The position numbers and the translations under genes were made by a program. The notes under the pieces were generated by a model that saw only the letters and a program-made list of their open reading frames with translations, had not been told where the DNA came from and searched no databases. From the NCBI RefSeq assembly GCF_015330125.1, contig NZ_JADDXR010000002.1, forward strand, positions 930,001-994,000: a stretch of 64,000 nt of DNA. The letters run 5' to 3'. Below, in pieces: positions 25,224-32,414 of this stretch (positions are counted from its first letter, which is position 1; the number at the start of each line of letters is the position of its first letter). This DNA comes from Zobellia nedashkovskayae. GTDB lineage: Bacteria; Bacteroidota; Bacteroidia; Flavobacteriales; Flavobacteriaceae.

Positions 25224-27704
25224 ATGGTAAACGCTTCTAATAAATCGAAAAACAAGTTCACCTTAAAAATTGTCACTAGCTACCTTATTTTGGCACTATT
25301 GGCAACAAGTGTCGGCTATTTTGTCTATACAGAAATACAGACCTATATTTCTACTGAGGCCTCTGATGTAAACGATGAAAAGCTGCTACGCACAAGCTCA
25401 TTGATGACTAATCTTTATGAGGCAGAAAGTCTATCAAAATTGGCATTGCAAAGCAACGAGAAAGTGAATTTTGATGGGTACGCCCTCAAAATTGATTCTA
25501 TTCAGGTAGAAATAGATACTTTGAAGCAGCTTATGTTAGGTGAAGAGCAGAAAAGCTTATTGGATAGCCTCCAAATATTATTGGGTCAAAAAGTTAACAA
25601 CAACAATGAATTGCGCAGCCTGAAGGTCAAAAACAATTCAGCACATTCATTAGACCAAGCTCTTAAAGAATTTGAAAAAATAGAAGAATCTTTCGGAAAA
25701 TTTTCCGCTGAAAACCTATTCACCAATTTTGACCAATTATCCCCTAAAGTACAGAAGTCACTAAGAGAATATGCCGTTTTAATTAGTAAAAACGTTCCCG
25801 AATCAGACAATAGTATTAAAAATTCTGCTTATGTAGATTCTATATTGAACGTTTCAAAATCTATCCTGAGAAAAGCAAAATTAGCCGATTACAGATCGCA
25901 ACGTTCATTGGCACAAAAAGAAATTGAGGTAAACCGTAATGACTTAGAACTGTCTCGTCAACTTCAAAATATCATTGCTGCGTTTGAAAAAGAAATTATA
26001 TCTAGCAGCTACAATACCAGCATTGTTAAAAGGGAGACGTTAAAAAGAACAACCCGAATTGCAGGAATAGCCGCACTACTCGGCTTTTTAATCGTTGGGA
26101 TATTTTCTTTCTTGATTACAAAAGATTACTGGAAAGTGCAGACCTACCGAGTGCGATTGGAGAAAGAAAAGAAATTTTCAGAATCAATTTTAAAAAGTCG
26201 TGAGCAACTCATTTCAACCGTAAGCCATGACCTGCGTACGCCTCTTAATACCATTAGTGGTTATTCGGAACTGTTGGAAAGTACAGAGTTATCCAAGAAA
26301 CAAAGCGGGTATATTAAGAACGTAAAATCTGCTTCGGAATACGTGGGTAATCTGGTGAATGACCTATTGGACTTTTCCAAACTGGAGGCCGGCAAACTCA
26401 AAATTGAAAAAGTCCCATTTATCCCAGCGCATCTTATTCAGGAAACTGCCGAGAATCTTCAGGCTATTCATGCTAATAAGGGATTAAAACTAATTCTGGA
26501 AATAGCGCCACAACTGCAACAAACGGTCTTGGGCGACCCTTTTAGAATTAGGCAGATAATCACTAACCTCATGGGCAACGCCTTTAAGTTTACGGAGAAT
26601 GGTTCAATAAAAATTACGGCAACTACCGAAAAAGGAAAAGATAAAGCTATAATTGCGCGGATTCAAGTAGCGGATACAGGTATTGGTATTGCCAAGGATA
26701 AACAGCACCTGATATTCAGAGAATTTACACAGGCCGAAAAAACTACCGAAAAGAAATTCGGCGGACATGGATTGGGTCTCACCATATCCAAAAAATTAGC
26801 AGAACTCCTTAAGGGCAAGCTGACTCTTGAAAGTAAACTAGGGGCCGGAAGTACATTTACTTTGCAATTACCACTAGAAATTACCGATGCCGTTGAAAAG
26901 CCAGGTAAGGAAATGCCTTATATGGCGCCAAAACTACGTATGCTAATTATAGACGACGATACTGCGCTATTGCATATGTTACGTGAACTTGCGGAAAGCA
27001 TGGGTATTACAGCACATACTTTTACCAATTTCCTTTCCATTGAGAAAGACTCTCACCTTGCATATGACATTGTTCTAACGGATATTCAAATGCCACAGGT
27101 AACCGGCTTTGAAGTGCTGAAAAAGTTGCAATCTGGTGCGTACAAACATTACTCGAACCAACCAATAGTAGCCATGACGGGTAGAAGAGATTTAGGTCCA
27201 GAGGCCTATATAGGAGTTGGTTTTTCTCAAGTTTTGCAAAAACCTTTTACAAAAGGCGAACTCATAGCTACTTTAAAATTACTAGGTATAGCTACCCAAA
27301 AACAAGAGCCGCAAGAAGAAAAAGTAGAAATTCCAGAACAAGAGCCAAAACTGTATAATCTAGACATTATACATTCCTTTTTAGGAAGGAACGAAGATGC
27401 CATTCAAGATGTATTGGGTACTTTTTTAAGCGATACGGAAACCAACATGAAACTTCTTGAAGAAACGGTTACCGCAAAAGATTACCAACAAGTTAACCAT
27501 GTAGCACACCGTATGCTACCCATGTTCAGGCAGTTAAAAGTTGAAAATTGTGTGACTATACTAGAAAGAATGGAACTGGGCACACCCGAAAATCTTGACC
27601 AAGATATTCTGGCAAGTTCCTTTGTTGTCCTGAAACACAGTGTTAAAGAACTGGTAGCAGAACTAGAAGAACGCTTGGCTATAAATCCAGATTATAATGG
27701 TTGA
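25224..27704 (+). CDS. Hybrid sensor histidine kinase with receiver and HPt domains
   Basis: 826 residues from the ATG at 25224 (a GTG at 25209 is also in frame). Layout: membrane segment about 14-33; helical extracytoplasmic sensor about 35-270, rich in Leu/Lys/Glu, probably coiled-coil; second membrane segment about 272-295. Then HisKA with VSHDLRTPLNTISGY (His about 335), an ATPase domain with NLMGNAFKFTENG and GGHGLGLTISKKL, a receiver with IIDDDTALL and LTDIQMP, and a C-terminal HPt domain with NHVAHRMLPMFRQL. A tripartite BarA/ArcB-like phosphorelay kinase. It is convergent, with a 26-nt overlap, with a sigma-54 activator that is its likely relay target. Confidence 0.92.
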   Translation: MVNASNKSKNKFTLKIVTSYLILALLATSVGYFVYTEIQTYISTEASDVNDEKLLRTSSLMTNLYEAESLSKLALQSNEKVNFDGYALKIDSIQVEIDTLKQLMLGEEQKSLLDSLQILLGQKVNNNNELRSLKVKNNSAHSLDQALKEFEKIEESFGKFSAENLFTNFDQLSPKVQKSLREYAVLISKNVPESDNSIKNSAYVDSILNVSKSILRKAKLADYRSQRSLAQKEIEVNRNDLELSRQLQNIIAAFEKEIISSSYNTSIVKRETLKRTTRIAGIAALLGFLIVGIFSFLITKDYWKVQTYRVRLEKEKKFSESILKSREQLISTVSHDLRTPLNTISGYSELLESTELSKKQSGYIKNVKSASEYVGNLVNDLLDFSKLEAGKLKIEKVPFIPAHLIQETAENLQAIHANKGLKLILEIAPQLQQTVLGDPFRIRQIITNLMGNAFKFTENGSIKITATTEKGKDKAIIARIQVADTGIGIAKDKQHLIFREFTQAEKTTEKKFGGHGLGLTISKKLAELLKGKLTLESKLGAGSTFTLQLPLEITDAVEKPGKEMPYMAPKLRMLIIDDDTALLHMLRELAESMGITAHTFTNFLSIEKDSHLAYDIVLTDIQMPQVTGFEVLKKLQSGAYKHYSNQPIVAMTGRRDLGPEAYIGVGFSQVLQKPFTKGELIATLKLLGIATQKQEPQEEKVEIPEQEPKLYNLDIIHSFLGRNEDAIQDVLGTFLSDTETNMKLLEETVTAKDYQQVNHVAHRMLPMFRQLKVENCVTILERMELGTPENLDQDILASSFVVLKHSVKELVAELEERLAINPDYNG

Positions 27705-29061
27705 TTTTATTATAAAGGGTCTTTCTAGTTACCTGAAGTAATTTTGCCGCTTTGGATTTATTGAAATTGGTCTTTTTTAAAGCTTTTATTATGCGGTCTT
27801 TTTCAAATTCAGATTTTGAAAAATTCTCTACGGTAGCTTCCCTTTCTTTAGGCTGAAGTACCTCGCGAGGTAAAGCATCCATTAGAACCTCATCACCACT
27901 AGTCAATAGAACAGCACGCTTAATAACATTCTGTAATTCACGAAGGTTACCAGGCCAATGGTACTGTTGAAAAGCCTCCCAAACTTCTGGTGAAAAACCG
28001 TCTACGTTTTTATCTAAACTGGTATTCGCCTTATTCAAAAAATTCTCTGCAAATAACATTAAATCTTCAAATCGCTCTTCCAGAGAAGGTATTTGAATAG
28101 AAAACTCATTCAACCTATGAAAAAGATCTTCCCTAAAAGTACCTTTTTCAACGGCTTCGGTCAAATCTTCATTGGTAGCAGTGATGATACGTAAATCAAC
28201 ATCAATCTCTTTGGTACTACCTACACGCTTTATTTTTCTTTCTTGAAGTGCACGAAGCAATTGTATTTGATTCTCGTAAGACAGATTACCCACCTCATCC
28301 AAAAACAAAGTTCCTTTATTAGCGGCTTCAAAATTTCCTATTTTATCTTCCACAGCACCCGTAAAACTCCCTTTTATATGTCCAAAAAACTCACTTGTAG
28401 CCAATTCTTTAGGTATCGCACCACAGTCTACGGCTATAAAATTGAAGTCTTTTCTTTTGCTGTTATCATGAATAGCCTTAGCCGTCACTTCTTTACCGGT
28501 ACCACTTTCACCAGTTATCAAAACCGACATATTTGTTGGGGCTACCAGTTTTATATAATCTTCTAGTTTCTTAGAAGCATCACTAACTCCTTTAACTATA
28601 GACTTCGGGTTTACTTTTTCAGCAACTGGATTTGCACTTTTTTGATTTGAACTTTCCTTTGACTCCTGTGCTACAGAAGTAGCAACTTGGGTTGAATTAG
28701 CCTCTACCTTTAAGGCATTATCTAAAATCATTACAATTTCATCTGGAGTAAAAGGCTTTGAAATATAGTCGAATGCACCTTTTTTCATGGCATTTACAGC
28801 CGTACCCACTTCTGCATAGCCCGTCATAACGACCACTTGGGTTTTTGGACTTACCTCTTTTATGTCGGATAACAATTGTATTCCGTCATAATCGGGCAAA
28901 CGCAAGTCGGTCAATATCAGATCAAAATTGGTTTTTCCAAATTTTGATTTGGCATCTGGGGCGGTGAAGCTGGTCTCTACTTCGTAACCGTGTTTTGTCA
29001 AAAACTTTTGGAGCATCTGACAAAATGCGGCATCATCTTCAATGATTAAAAGGTTTGGCAT
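27679..29061 (-). CDS. Sigma-54-dependent response regulator (NtrC family)
   Basis: 460 residues. The receiver domain (1-120) has the acidic pair EDD and phosphoacceptor Asp52 in LILTDLRLPD. The AAA+ domain (about 150-390) has Walker A GESGTGKE (about 183-190), the sigma-54 contact loop as GSFTGA (about 231-236, one change from GAFTGA), Walker B GTLFLDEVG and the arginine-finger region ATNEDL...FREDLFHRLN. A Fis-type helix-turn-helix (KSKAAKLLQVTRKTLYNKI) ends the protein. It should activate sigma-54 promoters when phosphorylated, probably by the neighbouring hybrid kinase. Candidate targets are the PepSY-like units just beyond it. Confidence 0.93.
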   Translation of the reverse strand: MPNLLIIEDDAAFCQMLQKFLTKHGYEVETSFTAPDAKSKFGKTNFDLILTDLRLPDYDGIQLLSDIKEVSPKTQVVVMTGYAEVGTAVNAMKKGAFDYISKPFTPDEIVMILDNALKVEANSTQVATSVAQESKESSNQKSANPVAEKVNPKSIVKGVSDASKKLEDYIKLVAPTNMSVLITGESGTGKEVTAKAIHDNSKRKDFNFIAVDCGAIPKELATSEFFGHIKGSFTGAVEDKIGNFEAANKGTLFLDEVGNLSYENQIQLLRALQERKIKRVGSTKEIDVDLRIITATNEDLTEAVEKGTFREDLFHRLNEFSIQIPSLEERFEDLMLFAENFLNKANTSLDKNVDGFSPEVWEAFQQYHWPGNLRELQNVIKRAVLLTSGDEVLMDALPREVLQPKEREATVENFSKSEFEKDRIIKALKKTNFNKSKAAKLLQVTRKTLYNKINHYNLDL

Positions 29062-29170
29062 AAAAGCATTCTAATGTTCTGTATCTATCTACGTAAAAAT
29101 AGCACAACAAAGCTCTTTCTTTTCTAATTTTATCATAAAAGATACTTTTAGAAAAATGTCAAAACGCAAA

Positions 29171-29198
29171 AAAGGAACCGTTATATCACGGTTCCTTT
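29171..29198 (-). terminator. Rho-independent terminator of the four-gene PepSY-like operon
   Basis: Perfect 11-bp stem AAAGGAACCGT / ACGGTTCCTTT with a 6-nt loop. On the minus strand a T run (TTTTTTGCG) follows. It is the only terminator after the four tandem genes ending at 29241, indicating one polycistronic transcript. Confidence 0.85.
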
Positions 29199-29240
29199 CT
29201 TAAAATTGGTTCGGAATTTCTTCCTACAATTTAACTCTTC

Positions 29241-29552
29241 TTACTGCTCAATAGCGTTTCCTTCTTCGTCAACGATAAGCGCACCTGAAGTACCATCTTC
29301 TAAAGAAACTTCCAATTTGTACTGGTTAGCTTCATTTTTATGTGCTGCGTTAATAGTAGCACCTGGGTAGTTAGTTTCAACCATAGTAGTTACTGCTTCT
29401 GGAACTTCTTCCAATGCAACCTCAGCAAAAGTATCTTGCTCTTGTGCTACAGCTTCAGTAGCCGTTTCAACAGCTTCAGTAGCTTGCTCTTCTTGAGCGA
29501 ATGCAGTTAAACTTCCTAATGCGAATACAGACGTGATAAATAATTTTTTCAT
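29241..29552 (-). CDS. Small secreted PepSY-like protein, tandem copy 1
   Basis: 103 residues: signal peptide MKKLFITSVFALGSLTAFAQ, an acidic Ala/Glu-rich linker (TEAVETATEAV), then a 60-residue domain with the PepSY-like pattern (EVPEAVTTMVETNYPGATI, then YKLEVSLEDGTSGALIVDEEG). The protein is identical to copy 2. The mature protein is very acidic and should be periplasmic or extracellular. It is the last gene of a four-gene operon and differs from copy 2 by only a few silent bases. Function unknown; related PepSY-like proteins are thought to bind peptides, ions or sensor partners. Confidence 0.85.
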   Translation of the reverse strand: MKKLFITSVFALGSLTAFAQEEQATEAVETATEAVAQEQDTFAEVALEEVPEAVTTMVETNYPGATINAAHKNEANQYKLEVSLEDGTSGALIVDEEGNAIEQ

Positions 29553-29621
29553 AATGTTCTATTTTTATATGTATATAATTAATGGTAATAGTATTATTTG
29601 GGGGAACTAATAACCTTATTC

Positions 29622-29933
29622 TTACTGCTCTATAGCGTTTCCTTCTTCGTCAACGATAAGCGCACCTGAAGTACCATCCTCTAGAGAAACTTCCAATTTG
29701 TACTGGTTAGCTTCATTTTTATGTGCTGCGTTAATAGTAGCACCTGGGTAGTTAGTTTCAACCATAGTAGTTACTGCTTCTGGAACTTCTTCCAATGCAA
29801 CCTCAGCAAAAGTATCTTGCTCTTGTGCTACAGCTTCAGTAGCCGTTTCAACAGCTTCAGTAGCTTGCTCTTCTTGAGCGAATGCAGTTAAACTTCCTAA
29901 TGCGAATACAGACGTGATAAATAATTTTTTCAT
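29622..29933 (-). CDS. Small secreted PepSY-like protein, tandem copy 2
   Basis: 103 residues, same protein sequence as copy 1. The stop-proximal codons and an AGA/AAA change near 29682 are among the few DNA differences. The 69-bp spacer to copy 1 holds neither a terminator nor the 17-bp promoter element found before the lead genes, so it should depend on the promoter at 30734-30750. Confidence 0.85.
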   Translation of the reverse strand: MKKLFITSVFALGSLTAFAQEEQATEAVETATEAVAQEQDTFAEVALEEVPEAVTTMVETNYPGATINAAHKNEANQYKLEVSLEDGTSGALIVDEEGNAIEQ

Positions 29934-30002
29934 AATGTTCTATTTTTATATGTATATAATTAATGGTAATAGTATTATTTGGGGGAACTAATAACCTTAT
30001 TC

Positions 30003-30305
30003 TTACTGCTCTATAGCGTTTCCTTCTTCGTCAACGATAAGCGCACCTGAAGTACCATCCTCTAGAGAAACTTCCAATTTGTACTGGTTAGCTTCATTTT
30101 TATGTGCTGCGTTAATAGTAGCACCTGGGTAGTTAGTTTCAACCATAGTAGTTACTGCTTCTGGAACTTCTTCCAATGCAACCTCAGCAAAAGTATCTTG
30201 CTCTTGTGCTACAGCTTCAGTAGCCGTTTCAGCAGCTTGCTCTTCTTGAGCGAATGCAGTTAAACTTCCTAATGCGAATACAGACGTGATAAATAATTTT
30301 TTCAT
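30003..30305 (-). CDS. Small secreted PepSY-like protein, tandem copy 3 (3-residue shorter linker)
   Basis: 100 residues. Identical to copies 1 and 2 except in the linker, which reads EEQAAETATEAV and has lost three residues. A clean in-frame 9-bp loss inside the Ala/Glu repeat suggests slippage between the short repeats in the linker. Same operon, no promoter element of its own. Confidence 0.85.
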   Translation of the reverse strand: MKKLFITSVFALGSLTAFAQEEQAAETATEAVAQEQDTFAEVALEEVPEAVTTMVETNYPGATINAAHKNEANQYKLEVSLEDGTSGALIVDEEGNAIEQ

Positions 30306-30375
30306 AATGTTCTATTTTTATATGTGTATAATTAATGGTAAAATGCTTTGTCTTTGGGGACTTTTAAGCCAATTC

Positions 30376-30687
30376 TTATTGCTCTATAGCGTTTCCTTCT
30401 TCGTCAACGATTAGCGCACCTGAAGTACCATCCTCTAAAGAAACTTCCAATTTGTACTGGTTAGCTTCATTTTTGTGTGCTGCATTAATAGTAGCACCTG
30501 GGTAGTTAGTTGCAACCATTGCAGTTACTGCTTCTGGAACTTCCTCCAATGCAACCTCAGCAAAAGCGTCTTGCTCTTGTGCTACAGCTTCAGTAGCCGT
30601 TTCAACAGCTTCAGTAGCTTGCTCTTCTTGAGCGAATGCAGTTAAACTTCCTAATGCGAATACAGATGTGATAAATAATTTTTTCAT
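30376..30687 (-). CDS. Small secreted PepSY-like protein, lead gene of tandem operon (copy 4)
   Basis: 103 residues from the ATG at 30687; the frame is open for 22 more codons but those lack a signal peptide. It differs from copies 1-2 at a few residues (QDAFAEV, VTAMVATNYPG), so it is probably the ancestral copy from which the others were duplicated. The 17-bp conserved promoter element lies 46 nt upstream. Spacer to copy 3 differs from the spacers between copies 1 to 3. Confidence 0.85.
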   Translation of the reverse strand: MKKLFITSVFALGSLTAFAQEEQATEAVETATEAVAQEQDAFAEVALEEVPEAVTAMVATNYPGATINAAHKNEANQYKLEVSLEDGTSGALIVDEEGNAIEQ

Positions 30688-30733
30688 GATATAATGTATT
30701 AAGTTTATTACTAATTGATTTCCCTTAGTATAT

Positions 30734-30750
30734 AGAAAATATGATACCAA
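30734..30750 (-). promoter_or_regulatory. Conserved sigma-54-like promoter element, PepSY unit A
   Basis: Minus strand TTGGTATCATATTTTCT. Compared with the elements at 31551 and 32233, the bases TTGG, ATCAT, T and TCT are invariant. The GG and final C have the 11-nt spacing of a sigma-54 -24/-12 promoter (GG-N10-GC) but T replaces G at -13. An imperfect TGTGTA-N5-TACACA site (30860-30876) lies 112-128 nt upstream of the GG. Confidence 0.6.
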
Positions 30751-30859
30751 CAATCATAAAAACATTTAATTACTTGATACGTAGTGAGTTATAATTTTTG
30801 TCGATTTTTAAAAGTGTGTATTATTGTAAAATTTTGTTTCATTTGGGTAATAATTCCAC

Positions 30860-30876
30860 AGTATACACAGTACACA
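30860..30876. promoter_or_regulatory. Candidate enhancer (UAS) palindrome, imperfect
   Basis: AGTATA-CACAG-TACACA: one half matches TACACA fully, the other 4 of 6. Its spacing to the promoter GG (112-128 nt) equals that of the perfect palindrome upstream of the 32184 unit. A further TGTGTA half-site is at 30815-30820. Confidence 0.4.
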
Positions 30877-30985
30877 ATCCACACTTATGCTTTGGTAGAA
30901 GCCTTATTTATAAAATTCAAACTAGCTTCAATATAATTTTTAAGTAATTTCAATTTTAGAAAAGAACCTTATACCAGAAAATAAA

Positions 30986-31010
30986 AAATCCGGTCGAATA
31001 TATTCGCCGG
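30986..31010 (-). terminator. Orphan hairpin with T tract (possible end of a small RNA)
   Basis: Plus-strand CCGG-T-CGAATATATTCG-C-CGG palindrome at 30990-31010. On the minus strand it is followed by ATTTTTTATTTT, a good rho-independent terminator. The upstream gene (31195-31512) has its own hairpin at 31125-31154, so this second terminator lacks an obvious gene. The rest of the 30751-31124 gap shows no open frame. Confidence 0.5.
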
Positions 31011-31124
31011 GAGACTTTCTACAAGAACAAGTTATGCTGTATTTCAATTTTACCCTAAGAAATCACTATCAATAATTAGTAGTTCTACGTTTCCAGTATT
31101 TAAACATATTACCATATACACAAT

Positions 31125-31154
31125 AGAAAGGGGCTGCAAATGCAACCCCTTTCT
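31125..31154 (-). terminator. Hairpin terminator after PepSY-like gene 5
   Basis: Stem AGAAAGGGGCTGCA / TGCAACCCCTTTCT with one mismatch and a 2-nt loop, 41 nt past the stop at 31195. Weak T tract on the minus strand. Confidence 0.65.
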
Positions 31155-31194
31155 GACCAAACCAACTTGATACAAAACAAATAACTCAAGTTAT

Positions 31195-31512
31195 TTACAT
31201 TTCAATCCAGTTACCATTTTCGTCAGCATACAAAGTACCAGCAGTACCATCTTCTAGAGATACTTCTAACTTAAACTGATTTGCTTCGTTTGTATATGCT
31301 TTATCTATTGATGCAGTAGGGTAGTTTTTAGAAACTGCAGCAGTTACTGCTTCCGGTAACTCATCAGATGATACTTCAGAAAAATCATCTTGTGTAGCTG
31401 CTACGGCTTCAGTTGCTTCTACTTCTGCATTCTCAATTACTGTAACTTCTTCCTGAGCAATAGCTGAAAGACTTCCTAATGCAAAAACTGCTGTGATAAA
31501 TATTTTTTTCAT
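31195..31512 (-). CDS. Small secreted PepSY-like protein 5 (diverged paralogue)
   Basis: 105 residues: signal peptide MKKIFITAVFALGSLSAIAQ, acidic linker with EATEAVAATQDD, then the domain ELPEAVTAAVSKNYPTASIDKAYTNEANQFKLEVSLEDGTAGTLYADENGNWIEM. Clearly homologous to the tandem copies, especially NEANQ(Y/F)KLEVSLEDGT, but diverged at many positions. It is its own unit with the 17-bp element 38 nt upstream and a hairpin after it. Confidence 0.85.
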   Translation of the reverse strand: MKKIFITAVFALGSLSAIAQEEVTVIENAEVEATEAVAATQDDFSEVSSDELPEAVTAAVSKNYPTASIDKAYTNEANQFKLEVSLEDGTAGTLYADENGNWIEM

Positions 31513-31550
31513 AATCGTATGCTTTATTTTAAATGTTCTGTTTTTACTAA

Positions 31551-31567
31551 AGAAATAATGATACCAA
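31551..31567 (-). promoter_or_regulatory. Conserved sigma-54-like promoter element, PepSY unit B
   Basis: Minus strand TTGGTATCATTATTTCT, 38 nt before the ATG at 31512; aligned without gaps to the elements at 30734 and 32233. The surrounding sequence is not conserved beyond this block, which argues for function instead of recent duplication. Confidence 0.6.
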
Positions 31568-31662
31568 AAAAGAAAATACTATACAAATAATTGATAATCA
31601 GTTATATAACAATATTAGCGCCTATGTAAAGTGTGTAATAGTGTGTATTCGTAATTAAAACT

Positions 31663-31679
31663 TGTGTAAAATATACACG
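31663..31679. promoter_or_regulatory. Candidate enhancer (UAS) palindrome
   Basis: TGTGTA-AAATA-TACACG, 11 of 12 palindromic positions, about 98-115 nt upstream of the promoter GG at 31564-31565. Two extra TGTGTA half-sites in direct repeat lie at about 31632-31648. The rest of the 31513-31875 gap shows no gene. Confidence 0.5.
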
Positions 31680-31801
31680 AATAGCCAGGAGCAGCCAGAT
31701 GAACCAACATACTACCAATTACCTCAATTAAAATCTTAAGTAAGATTTCAACCTTTAAAAATTTTCACTTAACCAATTAAATTAAGACTAGTGAAAAAAC
31801 A

Positions 31802-31835
31802 AAAAGTCCCGACTTCATATGAAGACGGGACTTTT
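31802..31835 (-). terminator. Rho-independent terminator after PepSY-like gene 6
   Basis: Stem AAAAGTCCCG-A-CTTCAT / ATGAAG-A-CGGGACTTTT, 41 nt past the stop at 31876. On the minus strand the stem ends in TTTTTGTTTTTT. Confidence 0.85.
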
Positions 31836-31875
31836 CTACTAACTTTTTTAACTATACAGTTAAATAAGAATACTC

Positions 31876-32184
31876 TTATTTTTCAATCCAGTTTCCTTCA
31901 GCGTCTGCATACAATTCAGCAGTTTCACCGTCTTCTTTAGCAACTTCTAATTTATACTCAGCTTCTTCGCTTAAGTAAGCTTTAGAAATAGTTGCACCTG
32001 GGTGAGCAGCCTCTAGAGCTTCAGAGATAGCAGCAGGAACTTCTTCCACAGCAACTTCAGCGTAAGCATCTTGAGCTTCAACTACTTCAGTTACTACTTC
32101 TTCTGCAACTACAGTTTCTTCTTCTTGAGCAAAAGCAGTCATTGTACCTAAAGACAATACTGCAGCAAACATTAAATTTTTCAT
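31876..32184 (-). CDS. Small secreted PepSY-like protein 6 (diverged paralogue)
   Basis: 102 residues: signal peptide MKNLMFAAVLSLGTMTAFAQ, Glu/Val-rich acidic linker, then the domain EVPAAISEALEAAHPGATISKAYLSEEAEYKLEVAKEDGETAELYADAEGNWIEK. It ends GNWIE(K/M) as in gene 5, closer to the general PepSY-like pattern than the tandem copies. Own promoter element 48 nt upstream and own terminator. Confidence 0.85.
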   Translation of the reverse strand: MKNLMFAAVLSLGTMTAFAQEEETVVAEEVVTEVVEAQDAYAEVAVEEVPAAISEALEAAHPGATISKAYLSEEAEYKLEVAKEDGETAELYADAEGNWIEK

Positions 32185-32232
32185 TTTGTGTGTTTTAAAA
32201 TTATTATTTGTTTTGACAATCGATTAGTATAA

Positions 32233-32249
32233 AGAGAAAATGATGCCAA
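32233..32249 (-). promoter_or_regulatory. Conserved sigma-54-like promoter element, PepSY unit C
   Basis: Minus strand TTGGCATCATTTTCTCT, 48 nt before the ATG at 32184. Of the three it has the best -24 half (TTGGCA). A perfect TGTGTA-N5-TACACA palindrome lies 112-128 nt upstream of its GG. Confidence 0.6.
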
Positions 32250-32356
32250 CAGCACCATCTCTCCTCAAAAACAAATCAACATACTGATTATCAATATTTT
32301 AATATAAAATCACACAAACATCAACGTGTATACAGATGTGTAAAACATAAAAAAAA

Positions 32357-32375
32357 GTGTGTAAAAAATACACAC
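32357..32375 (-). terminator. Hairpin GTGTGTA/TACACAC: terminator of the DUF4301 operon and candidate enhancer site
   Basis: Perfect 7-bp inverted repeat with a 5-nt A/T loop, 40 nt past the DUF4301 stop. On the minus strand it is followed by TTTTTTTTTATG, an excellent rho-independent terminator. The same DNA is a perfect TGTGTA-N5-TACACA palindrome at the expected enhancer distance from the promoter at 32233-32249, so it may serve both purposes. Confidence 0.75.
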
Positions 32376-32414
32376 GTTTTGAGTAATTAACTGTTTAATT
32401 ATTAAATCGATAAT

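Larger units (their letters stand above)
29241..30375. repeat. Tandem repeat of 381-bp gene-plus-spacer units
   Basis: The units starting at 29241, 29622 and 30003 are spaced exactly 381 bp (the third is 373 bp because of a 9-bp in-frame deletion in the linker plus a diverged spacer). Coding sequences and the spacer between units 1, 2 and 3 are nearly identical, which marks very recent tandem duplication. A fourth, more diverged copy lies just upstream at 30376-30687. Two further relatives lie at 31195-31512 and 31876-32184. Confidence 0.95.

Noticed and set aside
29241..30375. Regular 381-bp repeats as a CRISPR or satellite array
   Set aside because: Repeat units are complete genes with signal peptides and spacers without unique inserts; period and content do not fit CRISPR.
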